DNA from: Halichondria panicea
Taxonomy: Eukaryota; Porifera; Demospongiae; Suberitida; Halichondriidae
Assembly: GCF_963675165.1 (NCBI RefSeq)
Contig: NC_087386.1
Location: 2,916,169-2,980,168 of the forward strand
DNA: 64,000 bases
Direction: 5' to 3'
The notes beneath the pieces are model-generated. The model searched no databases and was not told where the DNA came from. It saw nothing but the letters and a program-made list of their open reading frames with translations. Made by a program: the position numbers and the translations under genes. Below are positions 43,775-56,400 of the stretch, in pieces. Within the stretch, counting starts at the first letter, position 1, and each line of letters opens with the position of its first letter.

Positions 43775-46700
43775 TCAAGACTGACCAAAAGTGAATAACT
43801 TTTTCTTCGATCTAAGCACCCCCTTGTTTTTGAACAAAGCTGTCTCTAGGTCAGTTCTAGAGGGCACTTCAGAGAGGTCTCCTAGAGCAGCGAAAGCAGG
43901 ACTGCTCTCCATCAGTCGTTGACCCACCCTTTGCACATCAGAACTCGTTACGGTATCTGTGTGTATGGGAAGAGGAGGTGGGGTGAGTGTATGTGAGCGA
44001 AAAGGGCAGGGATTGGAAACAAAAATGTTGGCGTGAAACACTCTGCGTTATAGGGCGTGGTTAAAACTATAGAAGGATTATATTTATAGTCAGTATGCTC
44101 ATCACCTGTCTTGACTGCTATGCAATGTGCTGTTACATAGAAATTGATCACTGTTCAAAGAACTCTTGAGCTTATCTATAGCATGAAGCCATTCCATGTA
44201 CAATGTAGCATAACCAAGTCAAGCAATGCCCTTTGCTGTTTTGGCTTCACAGCAGGGAAAGAGAAAAGTTAACATAGAGTGGTTCAAGCTTGAAATCAGA
44301 ATGAAGAAAACGGACTTAAAGCTAGTCAGTGAGTCAGTGATGTAACTTACTTCTCGAGAGTATCTCCAAGCCCCTGAGTGATTGCTAGTGGAAAGGAGAG
44401 CTAGATACAATGACAGAACAATCAACCACTAAAATAATCGCGATCGCTAAATCATAACGCGGAGTTTTTCAACTGTTTACACAGGGAGGCCCGGTCGTTT
44501 CCAATCGCTGTCAATGATGTGAGCATGACTTGTGCATAATTATTGTGAAACAACACTCTACCACAACACAACACTCATTAGGTAACAAAAAAGCTAAGTA
44601 AGAAGGTTGTACAAACTTGAAAGGATAGTAATGTTAGAGTATAAGAATGTAAGCACCCCGAAAACAGTTGTACTATTTTGCGGGGTAACATATTTTGCAG
44701 TAAGGGTCCTTGCAAACAACTTTATAATCATAGCATCACAACTAGGCATGTTTCTAAGCCTTACCGATTTTCTCACAGAGTTCCTCCGGGCTCATCTTGA
44801 AGTCTTGACCCAACAGTTGTCTCCCAATATCTTCAAACACCACAGCCTTTGATTCCAGGTTCATCATCATGGCCGATTTGAGCTGCTCCTTGGCTCGTGA
44901 CAGGGCAACCTGAAGAACAAAAAAATTAATTAAATTTACGCAATGAGATGAATTTTTAAGCTGTAAAGTACACATACAATAAGGAACTCACGTCATTAGG
45001 AACACCAGTCATGTGATGAAACTGCTGACACAGCACTTGAGTGAGGTCCCTAGCTCGTGAAGGGTGGGCACTGCCCAGTAGACAGAAAATCCCAGAGTCC
45101 TTGTAGGCGTGGTTTTGAGCCATTGCCCAGTAGACCCAATGATGCTGTGTCAGCACTCCCTGATAAAGATGTGTGTACATGCCCTTTCCAGGACCCCCTG
45201 CAGAGAAAGACCCCCCACCTCCCATGTACATGTTCAGCACTGCATACGGGAAGAAGTCAGGATCAAGGTATGAACAACTTTCCATGGCGATGGCTACGTG
45301 AATGAGCTCGGGGAAGGGGTTAGGACCGACCACAGGAGGCCCCTCTCTCTTGATCTGTGTATGGGGGGGGGGCGTATGGGGGTACAGAGAGCGAAGTGAT
45401 TAACCAATTAAGACATGCATGTAAGTATTATCACAGTTATAAACAATTAGATTCAGCAAGAAAGACCAATAAAAGATAAAGGAGTCACCTTGACATCTGC
45501 TGCACTGTACTGAGATATTGACCCATCAATTTGACGCTTGGCCACACCCTTCCATGAAGTATCCGCCTCCACAAAATACTGTTTTGCCAGCTCCAAAAAC
45601 TGCCCATGATCCACATTAACCCCAGCCAGGACCATCCGTGAGGGGTCAAAGTGCGATGACAGGTACGTCAATAGTTCACCACGGTTAATATTGTCGATGT
45701 TCTCCTTTGGACAGATATTGGGTAGACCTAGAGTGTTTAAGGGATAGCTGGCTTGATGTATCATTTCCTCCAAGAGTGCCTCTGAGTTTGGGCCATTGTA
45801 TATCTCATCCAGCTCAAACCCGACACCAGTCTTTTCTGCATCAAGCTTTGTGCATGTGCATGGAAGTGAGAGTACAATCAATAAAGTAATGCTGTACAAT
45901 CAATTAAATAATGCTGTTTTTGCAAGGCCTGTTCCTTTTACCAGCCCTTGCTTGCAAAAAGTAGAATGGTGGTATGCAGTACAGTTACAACCTGCCCGTA
46001 CGAGCTTCTAACACACATGCAGAATTTCATATAAAGTTACCTGTTCCTGTGCTAGAGCTGGTCTCCACACAGCCTCAGCCAAAACGTCCATAGCCTGAGG
46101 CAATCCGTGGGAGAGTGAGGACACCATGTAAATGAGTACGTCTCTGGCCCTCTGACAGTTGGGCATGCCCCCAATGGGATCAAGAGTCGCCAGAACACTG
46201 TCTCGAGTGGGGTACTTGGCTGTACCATTGAAGGCCATTCTCTGAAGAATGTGAGATAGTCCACTGGTATAGGTGACCTCGTACCTTGAACCAGCATCCA
46301 CCAGCACTGAAGTTGAAATGGAAGTAATGTGTGCATAAACTAAATGACTGTAATAGTTGACAATAACGGTGTCCTAGATGGCCGGCCAAAGGAACATACC
46401 GTACTTCTTTCAAAAGAGGCGCTGTTTTTTAATAATTACGATGTTAGCTAGGGCTATAATCAGAGATAGAAATATTAAATTTGGTCCAAAGAGGCGCATA
46501 ATTAGAAGGGCGCCTTATAAATAGAGGTTATTTGAACAAGTGGTATCCTCGATTCTAGGCCGCCCTAGAAACAACTTGGAACTCAAGGCTCAGGTCTGAG
46601 AGATGACCCTGAAGTGTATCCTTGGCCTTCCAACTGGCCCTTTTGTAGCAACTACAAGTGGAGGACATGCTTCTTAAGTGGAGGACATGTCTCACACATC

Positions 46701-47153
46701 GCAAGCTTCCTAAAAAAAGAAGTGATCCTGGCCTCCATTTAGCAAGGCGCCACCAAAAAATAATATCTGTAGCCACGTGGAGCTCTATATGGAGACCTCA
46801 AACATACTTTTCAGTCTAGGCGGCGTATAATTAGAAGGGGGCCTCTTTTAGAAGTACGGTATACCTAAAATATATGTTCACTTAAACACACAGACAAACA
46901 ACAAACACGTACCCCCAACAATACCAGATTGACCGAAAGCCTCCTGTGAGGCCACTCTTAGTCCATTCTCCAAACAAGTCACTGTGGTAGGAGGGAACTT
47001 AGAGTCCTCAATATTCCAGCTTTGTGACGCATTGTCTGTACGCAGAGGAATCTTTAGATCTGGTAGGGGGGACGTTAATGGTACTTGGGGGTAGGATAAT
47101 GCTCTGGAAAGCGTTGGTACACTGCATTTTAGGAGTGACAGTCTAGGAATCAT
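43775..47153 (-). CDS. PMPCA: Mitochondrial processing peptidase, alpha subunit
   Basis: Six exons: 47153-46913, 46306-46041, 45845-45489, 45354-44992, 44909-44765 and 43956-43775, giving 517 aa (human 525). It is the non-catalytic, substrate-recognising partner of the matrix protease that removes mitochondrial presequences. The flexible glycine-rich loop is intact (MGGGGSFSAGGPGKGMY). Other family landmarks are GSRYEVTYTSGLSHILQRM, MVLAGVNVDH, HPELIHV-like PFPELIHVAI and LMMNLESK-like MMMNLESKAVVFEDIGRQ. The zinc-binding HxxEH of the beta subunit is absent, as expected. The first 35 residues are basic and hydroxylated, fitting a mitochondrial presequence. It diverges from the Crumbs gene with 304 bp between starts. 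Confidence 0.95.
46397..46862. repeat. Inverted-repeat element in PMPCA intron 1
   Basis: ACCGTACTTCTTTCAAAAGAG near 46398 is mirrored by CTCTTTTAGAAGTACGGTAT ending near 46862, with a second inverted block (GGCGCATAATTAGAAGG and GGCGTATAATTAGAAGG) inside in the same orientation. A CCTCGATTCTAGGCCG motif at 46546 resembles the TAGCCTCGAT terminus, so a second element may be nested here. Confidence 0.55.
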
Positions 47154-47457
47154 TGTGCTGAAGAACCGATCACGTACACGTGGGTGACTGCTGGAGGTTC
47201 AAGAGAGGTCATGTGAGCCCCTCCCCTTTTCTGCAGAAAAGAGGGGAGGGGCTGGATAAAGTTGTTTTGGAGAAATCTCATCAACAAGTTGATTTGATGC
47301 TAATGTGTTTGTGCTCACCTGCCCAAAAGAGTGCAAGCTAAAATCCAAAATTAGTCAAGGAAAGATTTATTTTTCAAGCCAATAAAGTCTGAGCCCCCCT
47401 ACTGAGCTCTTGCAAAGTGGACAGCAGCTTAATTTGGGGTTGCCACACCCCCTATAC
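47154..47457. other. Divergent PMPCA / Crumbs promoter region
   Basis: 304 bp between start codons; it includes a short inverted pair CCCCTCCCCTTTTCTGCAG and GAGGGGAGGGGC at about 47220-47250. No TATA element is evident. Confidence 0.4.
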
Positions 47458-50400
47458 ATGATGAAGCCAAGAGAAGCATGGAGCACTTGCCTGTTACTGC
47501 AAATCACAATATCAATTATAGGTAAGCTCTGGTAGGGTAGCTAAATATTGGTGGTTGAAACACTCTTTTAAGTGTTACACTTCATCTGAGATAGAAAAAC
47601 TTTTTGTTGCCTTTTGTACATTTAACATCGTAATTCCTTTCAATTGGTATTTAATTCTGTATACAATATGTATGCATCATTTTTCTGCACGATATTTCAG
47701 TACTCGTGCAACCATACTAGTCGTGTGATAATTTCCTCCCTCCCCTTCAATCCTTGTCACAGGACTAGCCAATGCACAGACACCACCACCAGTAGCCTAC
47801 TATCATGACTCAGGGTATACTGGGTATCCAGTAGGAACTACCCTCTTAAATCAAGCCGGAACTCTCCTAGAAGTACGGTTGAAATTTTGTTCAATTGATG
47901 GTGGAATTTTGCTTCATACTTCGGACAGCACTGGCAGTTCATATTTCTCCCTGGGAGTGAATACTGCAAGACAAGTGTATATTGAGTCAAATGTTGGAAA
48001 TACCCTCCTTCAGGTAAGAGTTTTATTTTACTTTCTCAGCAGTGGCCCAGTGGGTACGCAATTTATGTATTAAGTGGTAAGAATCGATTGCCGAGTGATT
48101 GCATGCACATTCTTTATTGCTATTGTCTATTCACACTCATCAGATCACTACTGAAGCAACCCTCACACCCAATCTGTGGTACACAGTCAGTATTGAGCAG
48201 CTTGACGAGGGAAGTGATAGGTTAACAGTGTCCATCAATGGAGTTTCCTCACCAGTAATGGCTAGTGCATTCTCAAGGGTCAATTTTGCTGCCTTTAATG
48301 GCCCTCTCTTCATTGGTGGCCATCCGGACCCTTCTACTATACAGGTCAGATTATGTTTGTAGGTTCATTCACTTAGTGCCATGGTAAAATAGAATTATAG
48401 TTACAGTGTTGCATCTGTTGCACTGTTGCATCTGTTGAGACAATACTAGTATTCCAGCACCATGCACCCCTAACTGTGTGTGGTTTTTTCAAACCACCCA
48501 CAGAATTAGAATGCATTGCCCTGTGAATACTGATAGTCGTAGGCAATGAATCTTATTTCAGGGAGGTTTTGAATGAATATCACAATGTCATACTGTTTTC
48601 TTGCAGGCTGTTGAACTTCGTAATACACTGGATGCATGTATTGAATACTTACTAGTGGACACCCAAAGACTTGATTTGTTTTCCGGTACTCTAACTATGG
48701 ACGTAACAACCGGTTGTCCCAGACACCACTGTCTCTTAGCGACAAGCTTCACTGTAATAGCTCCGGATTCTTTCATAGAATTCAGTGACGTTGGTACGAC
48801 TGAAGAACTCTATTTCAGAGTGCAGCTGGAGTTCCAAACAAGGTAATTAAAAGGGACTGACTGTTGCAACTATTAGCTCCTCTCCTGTTAGCAACTACTA
48901 TGCATCATAATACATTTTATCGTTATTGCTGCACAGAAATCCGGGAGGTATTCTGGTGTTTCTAAGTGAATTTGCTGAGTTTAGTGTGGGGGTGGACTTT
49001 CTTTTACTAGCTCTCGACGAAGGCCAGGTTTCACTCTTCTTCAACAACCTGCGTGGAACTCCTGGCTTCACTTCTACTGCAAGAACCGTGGCAACGTACA
49101 ACGATGGATTAATGCACAGTGTGTCAGCGGAGTTCAGTCAAACACAGCTCCGATTTGTAGTAGACGAGGAAATTTACACCATCAGCATGTATGACTCAGG
49201 TATGATTGCCCATTGCACATCCCCATTTTCAATTTTGTTCACTAATTATTGCTTTCTTAACGAGGACCATAATTTTTCATGTCCGAATTTAATTCATTTA
49301 TTTTCTTTGTTTAGGTACTATCATATGGACCTCAACTGGGCACCCTCCGAATGTGTGGGTGGGAGGAATCCCATCGTCACTGACACCCCCTCAGGAAGTG
49401 ACTGACACCAGTCCCTCAGTGTTTGTCTCTTTTCAGGGTTGCCTCTTCAATGTGGCTCACACTCCGTCCATTGACATTCCTCTGATGACCTTGAATCCTA
49501 TCAATGCAGTAGTCAGGTCAGTAGAAAATAAATATACGACTAGCTAGATCTAGTATTATAGTTTGTAGTGACAAGCTTAGCATGGCAGTCGCATCCACAC
49601 TTACTTTGCTAAACATGACGTACATTATTTTCTGCAGCTCTGTGCTACTAGACAGCTGCGACCCATCACAAACATGCCGTACAAACTGCACCTCCTCTCA
49701 AAGAATCTGTGACTTTGCCTGTGTATGCCCAGCTGGCTTTGAAGAGAATCTACAAACTGACACTTGCACAGAAATCAACGAATGTATCCCTAACCCGTGC
49801 ATTAATGGCGGAAGCTGTACAGATCTAATAGACGGGTTCAATTGCAGCTGCACTGTAGGATTCAAAGGTGATACATGCTCTGAAATCGACTCTTGTAGCC
49901 CAATCCCCTGCCAAAATGGAGGGACCTGTACTGACTTTCCCACTGGCTATGTGTGTTCGTGTGAAGATGGATGGGGAGGACTAGATTGCGAGTTTAATAT
50001 CAACGACTGCATTCCAAATAGTTGTCTGAACGGAGGCACATGTATCGATCAAGTCAACAGTATACTTTGTGAGTGTCCTGCTGAGTTTACTGGGTCAAGA
50101 TGTGAACAACTATTGGATCCATGTTCGAGTAGTCCATGCGATAATGATGGAAGTTGTCGGAATGACTCAGATAGTTTCACCTGCTCCTGTTTGCCTGGAT
50201 TTACTGGCGACTTTTGTGAGATTAATATTAATGACTGTATCGGAGGTCCATGCTTGAATGGTGGAACATGTACTGATGGTGTTAACGGCTTTAGCTGCTC
50301 TTGTAGGCCTGGTTTTACTGGTAAAACTTGTTCCGGTGATATCGATGAATGTATCCAAATGCCATGTGAAAATGGAGGGATTTGCCAGCAGAAAGATGTT

Positions 50401-53400
50401 GGAGGCTACGATTGCTTTTGTGTACCTGGTTGGACTGGAATCAATTGTCAACAGTCCGTTAACGAATGTGCTAGCGAACCGTGCAAGTTTGGAGGGACGT
50501 GTGTCGATGGTCTCAATGGACACACTTGCATGTGCACCCCAGGCTACACTGGACTGAATTGTGAATTGGATATTGACTTGTGTTTAAATCAACCTTGTAT
50601 GAACAATGCTACTTGTTACGATTTACCATCTGAAGACTTTTACTGTTTCTGTCTTGATGGATTCCGAGGTACTCGGTGTGAGATTACTATGAGCAGCTGT
50701 GATTCGAATCCGTGCAGCGAGAACAGTATGGAATGTGTAGACGTGGGCGGTGGTGCCTTTGAGTGTGTCTGTGAGCCTGGTTACACTGGCGATGTTTGTG
50801 GCATTAACATTAACGAGTGTGAGGTTGATCCATGTTTGAATAATGGAACTTGTGCTGATGAAATAAACAATTTCCAGTGCACTTGTGCAGAAGGTTACAT
50901 CGGACCACGTTGTGAACTAAATATCAATGATTGCACAGAAAGCTCTTGCCTAAATAACGGAACATGTGTCGATGGAGTCAATCAAATCACTTGTGAATGT
51001 GTTACTGGTTGGACTGGAATCAATTGTCAACAGTCCGTTAACGAGTGTGTTAGCGAACCGTGCAAGTTTGGAGGGACGTGTGTCGATGGTCACCTTGGAT
51101 ACACGTGTATGTGCACCCCAGGCTACACTGGACCGAATTGTGAATTGGATATTGACTTGTGTTTAAGTCAACCTTGTATGAACAATGCTACTTGTTACGA
51201 TTTACCATCCGAAGACTTTTACTGTTTCTGTCTTGATGGATTCCGAGGTACTCGGTGTGAGATTAATGTAAGCAGCTGTGATTCGAATCCGTGCAGCGAG
51301 AACAGTGTGGAATGCGTGGACGTGGGCAGTAGTGCGTTCGAGTGTGTATGTGAGCCTGGTTACACTGGCGATGTTTGTGACATTAACATTAACGAGTGTG
51401 AGGTTGATCCGTGTTTGAATAATGGAACTTGTGCTGATGAAATAAACAATTTCCAGTGCACTTGTGCAGAAGGTTACACCGGACCACGTTGTGAACTAAA
51501 TATCAATGATTGCATAGAAAGCTCTTGCCTAAATAACGGAATATGTGTCGATGGAGTCAATCAAATCACTTGTGAATGTGTTACTGGGTACACTGGGACA
51601 GTATGTGAAACAAACATTGATGACTGTGCTGGAAATCCGTGTCAAAATAACGCGACTTGTATTGATGAACTCAATCGGTTCACATGCGATTGTGCTGCTG
51701 GATTCACTGGTACAATGTGTGAAATAAATATTGACGATTGTGCCGCCATTCCATGCCAAAATGATGGAACTTGTACTGATGAAATCGATGGCTTTACTTG
51801 CGAATGTGTGCTTGGTTTCACTGGCACAATTTGCGAAGTCAACATCAATGATTGTGCTGAAAATCAGTGCTTGAATAACGGAACTTGTATCGACGGAATG
51901 AATAATTTCACTTGCGAATGTATTCCTGGTTTTACTGGAGATAGATGTGAAATTGTCCTGATGCCTTGTGCTCCAATGCCATGTCTTAATGAAGGTACCT
52001 GTTTGCCCGAGGGCAATACATATCGTTGTGACTGTCCTTCAAATTTCACCGGACAAGATTGTGAGACGGATATTGACGAGTGCGTATTGTTTGAACCCTG
52101 CGACCCTCTGGCAAACTGTTCAAACATTCGAGGGGGCTTTGAGTGTGAGTGCCCACCTGGTCGCATTGGAGATTTATGCATGGAAATTGATTTCTGCACA
52201 CCTCCTCCCTGCCTGAACGGTGGGTTTTGTATGAATGGTCAAAACAACTTCTCATGTGATTGCATCCTTGGAACGTCAGGGGATAGATGCGAAACCGATA
52301 TTCGAAACTGCCCCATAGATCGATGCTTAAACGGAGGTGAATGTGAGATGACTGAAACTGTTGGTGTATTCATTTGCAGGTGCTTGGGCAGCTACACAGG
52401 AGATCGTTGTGAAGAAGACGTAAATGAATGTGAAACTATCTCACCTTGTCTAGAAGGCTCCACATGTGTCAACACTAATGGCTCTTATTCTTGCAACTGT
52501 ACTTCTGGTTTTACTGGCCGTCACTGTAATATTGATATCAATGAGTGCGACCAGGATCCATGCGTTAACGGAGTTTGTGAGAACACGCTGGGTTCTTTCT
52601 CGTGCAATTGTGACGAAGACTTTACCGGTCAGCAGTGTGATATTGAAGTGAATCAATGCGATCCAAATCCATGTTCAAATAATGGAATTTGTACAGACTT
52701 GATAGGCTCATTTGAATGCAATTGTTCCTCTGGATTTACTGGCTCTACATGTGAGGATCTCATTGACCTTTGCACTCCTACTCCCTGTCAGAATGGAGGC
52801 ACTTGCGTCCAGGAGGGCACAATGTACAGTTGCTCCTGTGTGCCTGGATACACTAGCCAAAACTGCTCCGAAGAAATCAACGAATGCAACCCAAATCCCT
52901 GCCAAAATAGTGAAATCTGTCAAGACCTTCTTAATGATTTCAACTGCTCTTGTCTTGCTGGCTACACTGGGTCTGTTTGCGATATTGAAATCAATGAATG
53001 CAACCCAAATCCCTGCCAAAATGATGGAACATGTCAAGACCTTCTTAATGGTTTCAACTGCTCCTGCTCTGCTGGCTACACTGGATCTGTTTGCGATATT
53101 GAAATTAACGAATGTGACCCTAATCCTTGCGAAAATGGTGGAGAGTGTCAAGATCTCCTTAGCGACTTTAATTGCACATGTGCGCTTGGCTTTACAGGCA
53201 CTAGATGTGAGAGTTCGATCGATTTCTGCAGTTCTTCCCCTTGCATGAACAATGCCACCTGTGAGAACAGAGGAGTTGGCTTTGTGTGTGTGTGTCTTCC
53301 AGGCTACACCAGTAGCTTGTGTGATGAAGACATTAATGAGTGCAATTTCAATCCCTGCCTGAACAATGGTGTCTGTGAAAATCTCATAAATAACTTTCAG

Positions 53401-56400
53401 TGTTCTTGCTCTCCTGGTTATACTGGAGCTACTTGTGAGGTAGAACTAGATCCGTGCAATAGAACAATTTGTCAAAATGGTGGAACTTGCAACGCTCTTT
53501 CTCCATTGATAGCAGAATGCAACTGTGTCCCTGGCTATACTGGACCTCTCTGTGAGATAAACTTCAACGATTGTGACCAAGATCCTTGCTTGAATGACGC
53601 CACATGCATGGACCTTGTCGATAGCTTTAGGTGTATCTGTCCTCTCTGTTACTATGGCGACCTCTGTGAGAAGCTCATGGACTTTGAAACATGCTTTAAT
53701 TGTTCTTGTGAAAACAATGCAACTTGTCAACCTGCATCTGGTTCCGGCTCTGAAAGTGGAAGTGGTATCAGTGAACGACCTTCATCATCTGATCCCCTCC
53801 TCCCGTTTACATCTGATACAGAAGTGGAGTGTGTGTGCATGCCTGGTTACACAGGTGCAAGTTGTGAGTTAGATATTGATGAGTGTTTGTTACCAAGCAA
53901 TCCATGCATGAACGGAGGTGAGTGTCAAAACTTGTTTGGCTCATTTGAGTGCTCCTGTTTGTCTGGTTTCACTGGACGTCTTTGTGGTGTCGATATAGAC
54001 GAATGCGGTGGTGACCCATGCACGAATGGCACCTGTACGAACCTACCAGGCTCTTTCATGTGTGACTGCATTCTTGGTTTCACAGGGGACCTTTGTAATA
54101 TCGATATCAATGAATGCTTCCCTAATCCTTGCTCCAATAATGCCACTTGTGTAGACGAGATTAATGGCTTTGAGTGTGTTTGTGAGAACGGATTCACTGG
54201 GGAACTATGTGATGTGCTCATTGATAACTGTCTACTGTCACCTTGTCTGAACAATGCAACTTGTGTCAACGTTGTTGATAGTTTCACCTGCCAGTGTGTA
54301 CGTGGATTTACCGGAGATCGTTGTCAAGAGGATATTAACGATTGTACTTTGGAACCTTGCCTCAATAACGGAACGTGTGTAGATCAAGTGGACTCATTTG
54401 CATGTGAATGTGTAGCTGGATTTACCGGAAGTTTCTGTGACGAGAATATCAATGATTGTGAGCTTGACTTCTGCATTAATGGCACTTGTGTTGATGGAGT
54501 CGATAGCTATATGTGTATTTGTGATCCTGGATATACTGGAATGGATTGTGACGAAAATATCGATGATTGTGAATTTAACTCATGCATGAATGGAACCTGT
54601 ATTGACGATACCGGATTCGCAATATGTGTTTGTGATGATGGTTTCACAGGTGAAGACTGTGACATTGAAATCGACCTGTGTGAATTCAACCCTTGCATGA
54701 ACAACGGAACATGTATGAATGACATCGACTCCTTTTATTGCCTCTGTGTAGAAGGTTTCACTGGAGACTTATGTGAGACTGATATTGATGAATGCAGCCT
54801 GATTCCTTGTGCAAACAACTCGACTTGTGTCGACGATATCAACTCATTTACGTGTATGTGTGCCCTTGGTTACACTGGGGAGACATGTGAGGAGAATATC
54901 AACGAGTGTGGCCTTTCTCCTTGTCAGAATAACGCCACATGTGTCGATGAGGTTGCTAGCTTTAATTGCATTTGTTCACCAGGGATAACTGGAGACCTCT
55001 GTGCAGACGACATTGATGAGTGCACTACTATTGACCCCTGCCTCAATGGGGGTACTTGTGAGAACGTATTTGGTTCGTACATGTGCAACTGTGCAAGTGG
55101 ATACACGGGTGAGAATTGTGAGACTGACATCAACGAATGCATTATTGATAGCCCTTGTCAAAATGGAACTTGCATGAATACTAATGGATCGTTCATGTGT
55201 GACTGTTACCCTGGCTACACTGGACCTTTCTGTGAGATAAATATCAACGATTGCGACCCAGACCCTTGCTTGAATGACGCTACATGCATGGACCTTGCCG
55301 ATGGCTTCAGGTGTGTCTGTCCTCTCTGTTACTATGGCGACCTCTGTGAGAACCTCATGGACTTTGAGACATGCTTTAATTGTTCTTGTGAAAATAATGC
55401 AACTTGTCAACCTGCATCTGGTTCCGGCTCTGAAAGTGAGAGTGGTGTTTTACCGTTTAGTGAAATCAATGGCGTGGAGTGTGTGTGTATGCCAGGGACC
55501 ACAGGGGAGTTTTGTGAAATAGTAATTGACCCCTGTGAAGATACTCCCTGCCAGAACAATGCTACTTGTGAGTCTACTGGTATGGATTTCAGTTGTTCTT
55601 GTTCCCCTGGATACACCGGCCAGCGTTGTCAAGTGAATATAAATGATTGTGATCCCAGTCCTTGTCAAAATGAGGGCACTTGTACAGACCTTGTCGAAAG
55701 TTTTAGCTGTTCCTGTAATGCCGGTTACACTGGATCAACTTGTGAAATTGACATCAACGATTGTGAGCCTAACCCCTGTCAGAATAGTGGATCTTGTACA
55801 GACCTAGTTAACAATTTCAACTGTTCTTGTCAACCCGGCTACACTGGATCTGTTTGCGATATTGAAATCAACGAATGTAACCCAAATCCCTGCCAAAATA
55901 ATGGAACCTGTCAAGACCTTCTTAATGATTTCAACTGCTCCTGCCCTGCTGGCTACACTGGATCTGTTTGCGATATTGAAATCAACGAATGCGACCCAAA
56001 TCCCTGCCAAAATGATGGAACCTGTCAGGACCTTATTAACGATTTCAACTGCTCTTGCCCTGCTGGCTATACAGGATCTGTTTGTAATATTGAAGTCAAC
56101 GAATGCGACCCTAATCCTTGCCAAAATAATGGCACCTGTGAAGATATTGTCAATGGTTTCAACTGTTCTTGTCAACCTGGCTACTCTGGTCCAGCATGTG
56201 AACTCAACATTAATGAGTGCGATCCGAATCCCTGCCAAAATGATGGATCTTGTACAGACTTTGTTAACGATTTCAACTGCTCTTGTCTGCCCGGCTACAC
56301 AGGTGATGTTTGTGCAGATGAAATCAATGAATGTGACCCTAACCCTTGTCAGAATAATGGAACCTGCGGAGATCTTATCAACAATTTTAACTGCTCCTGT

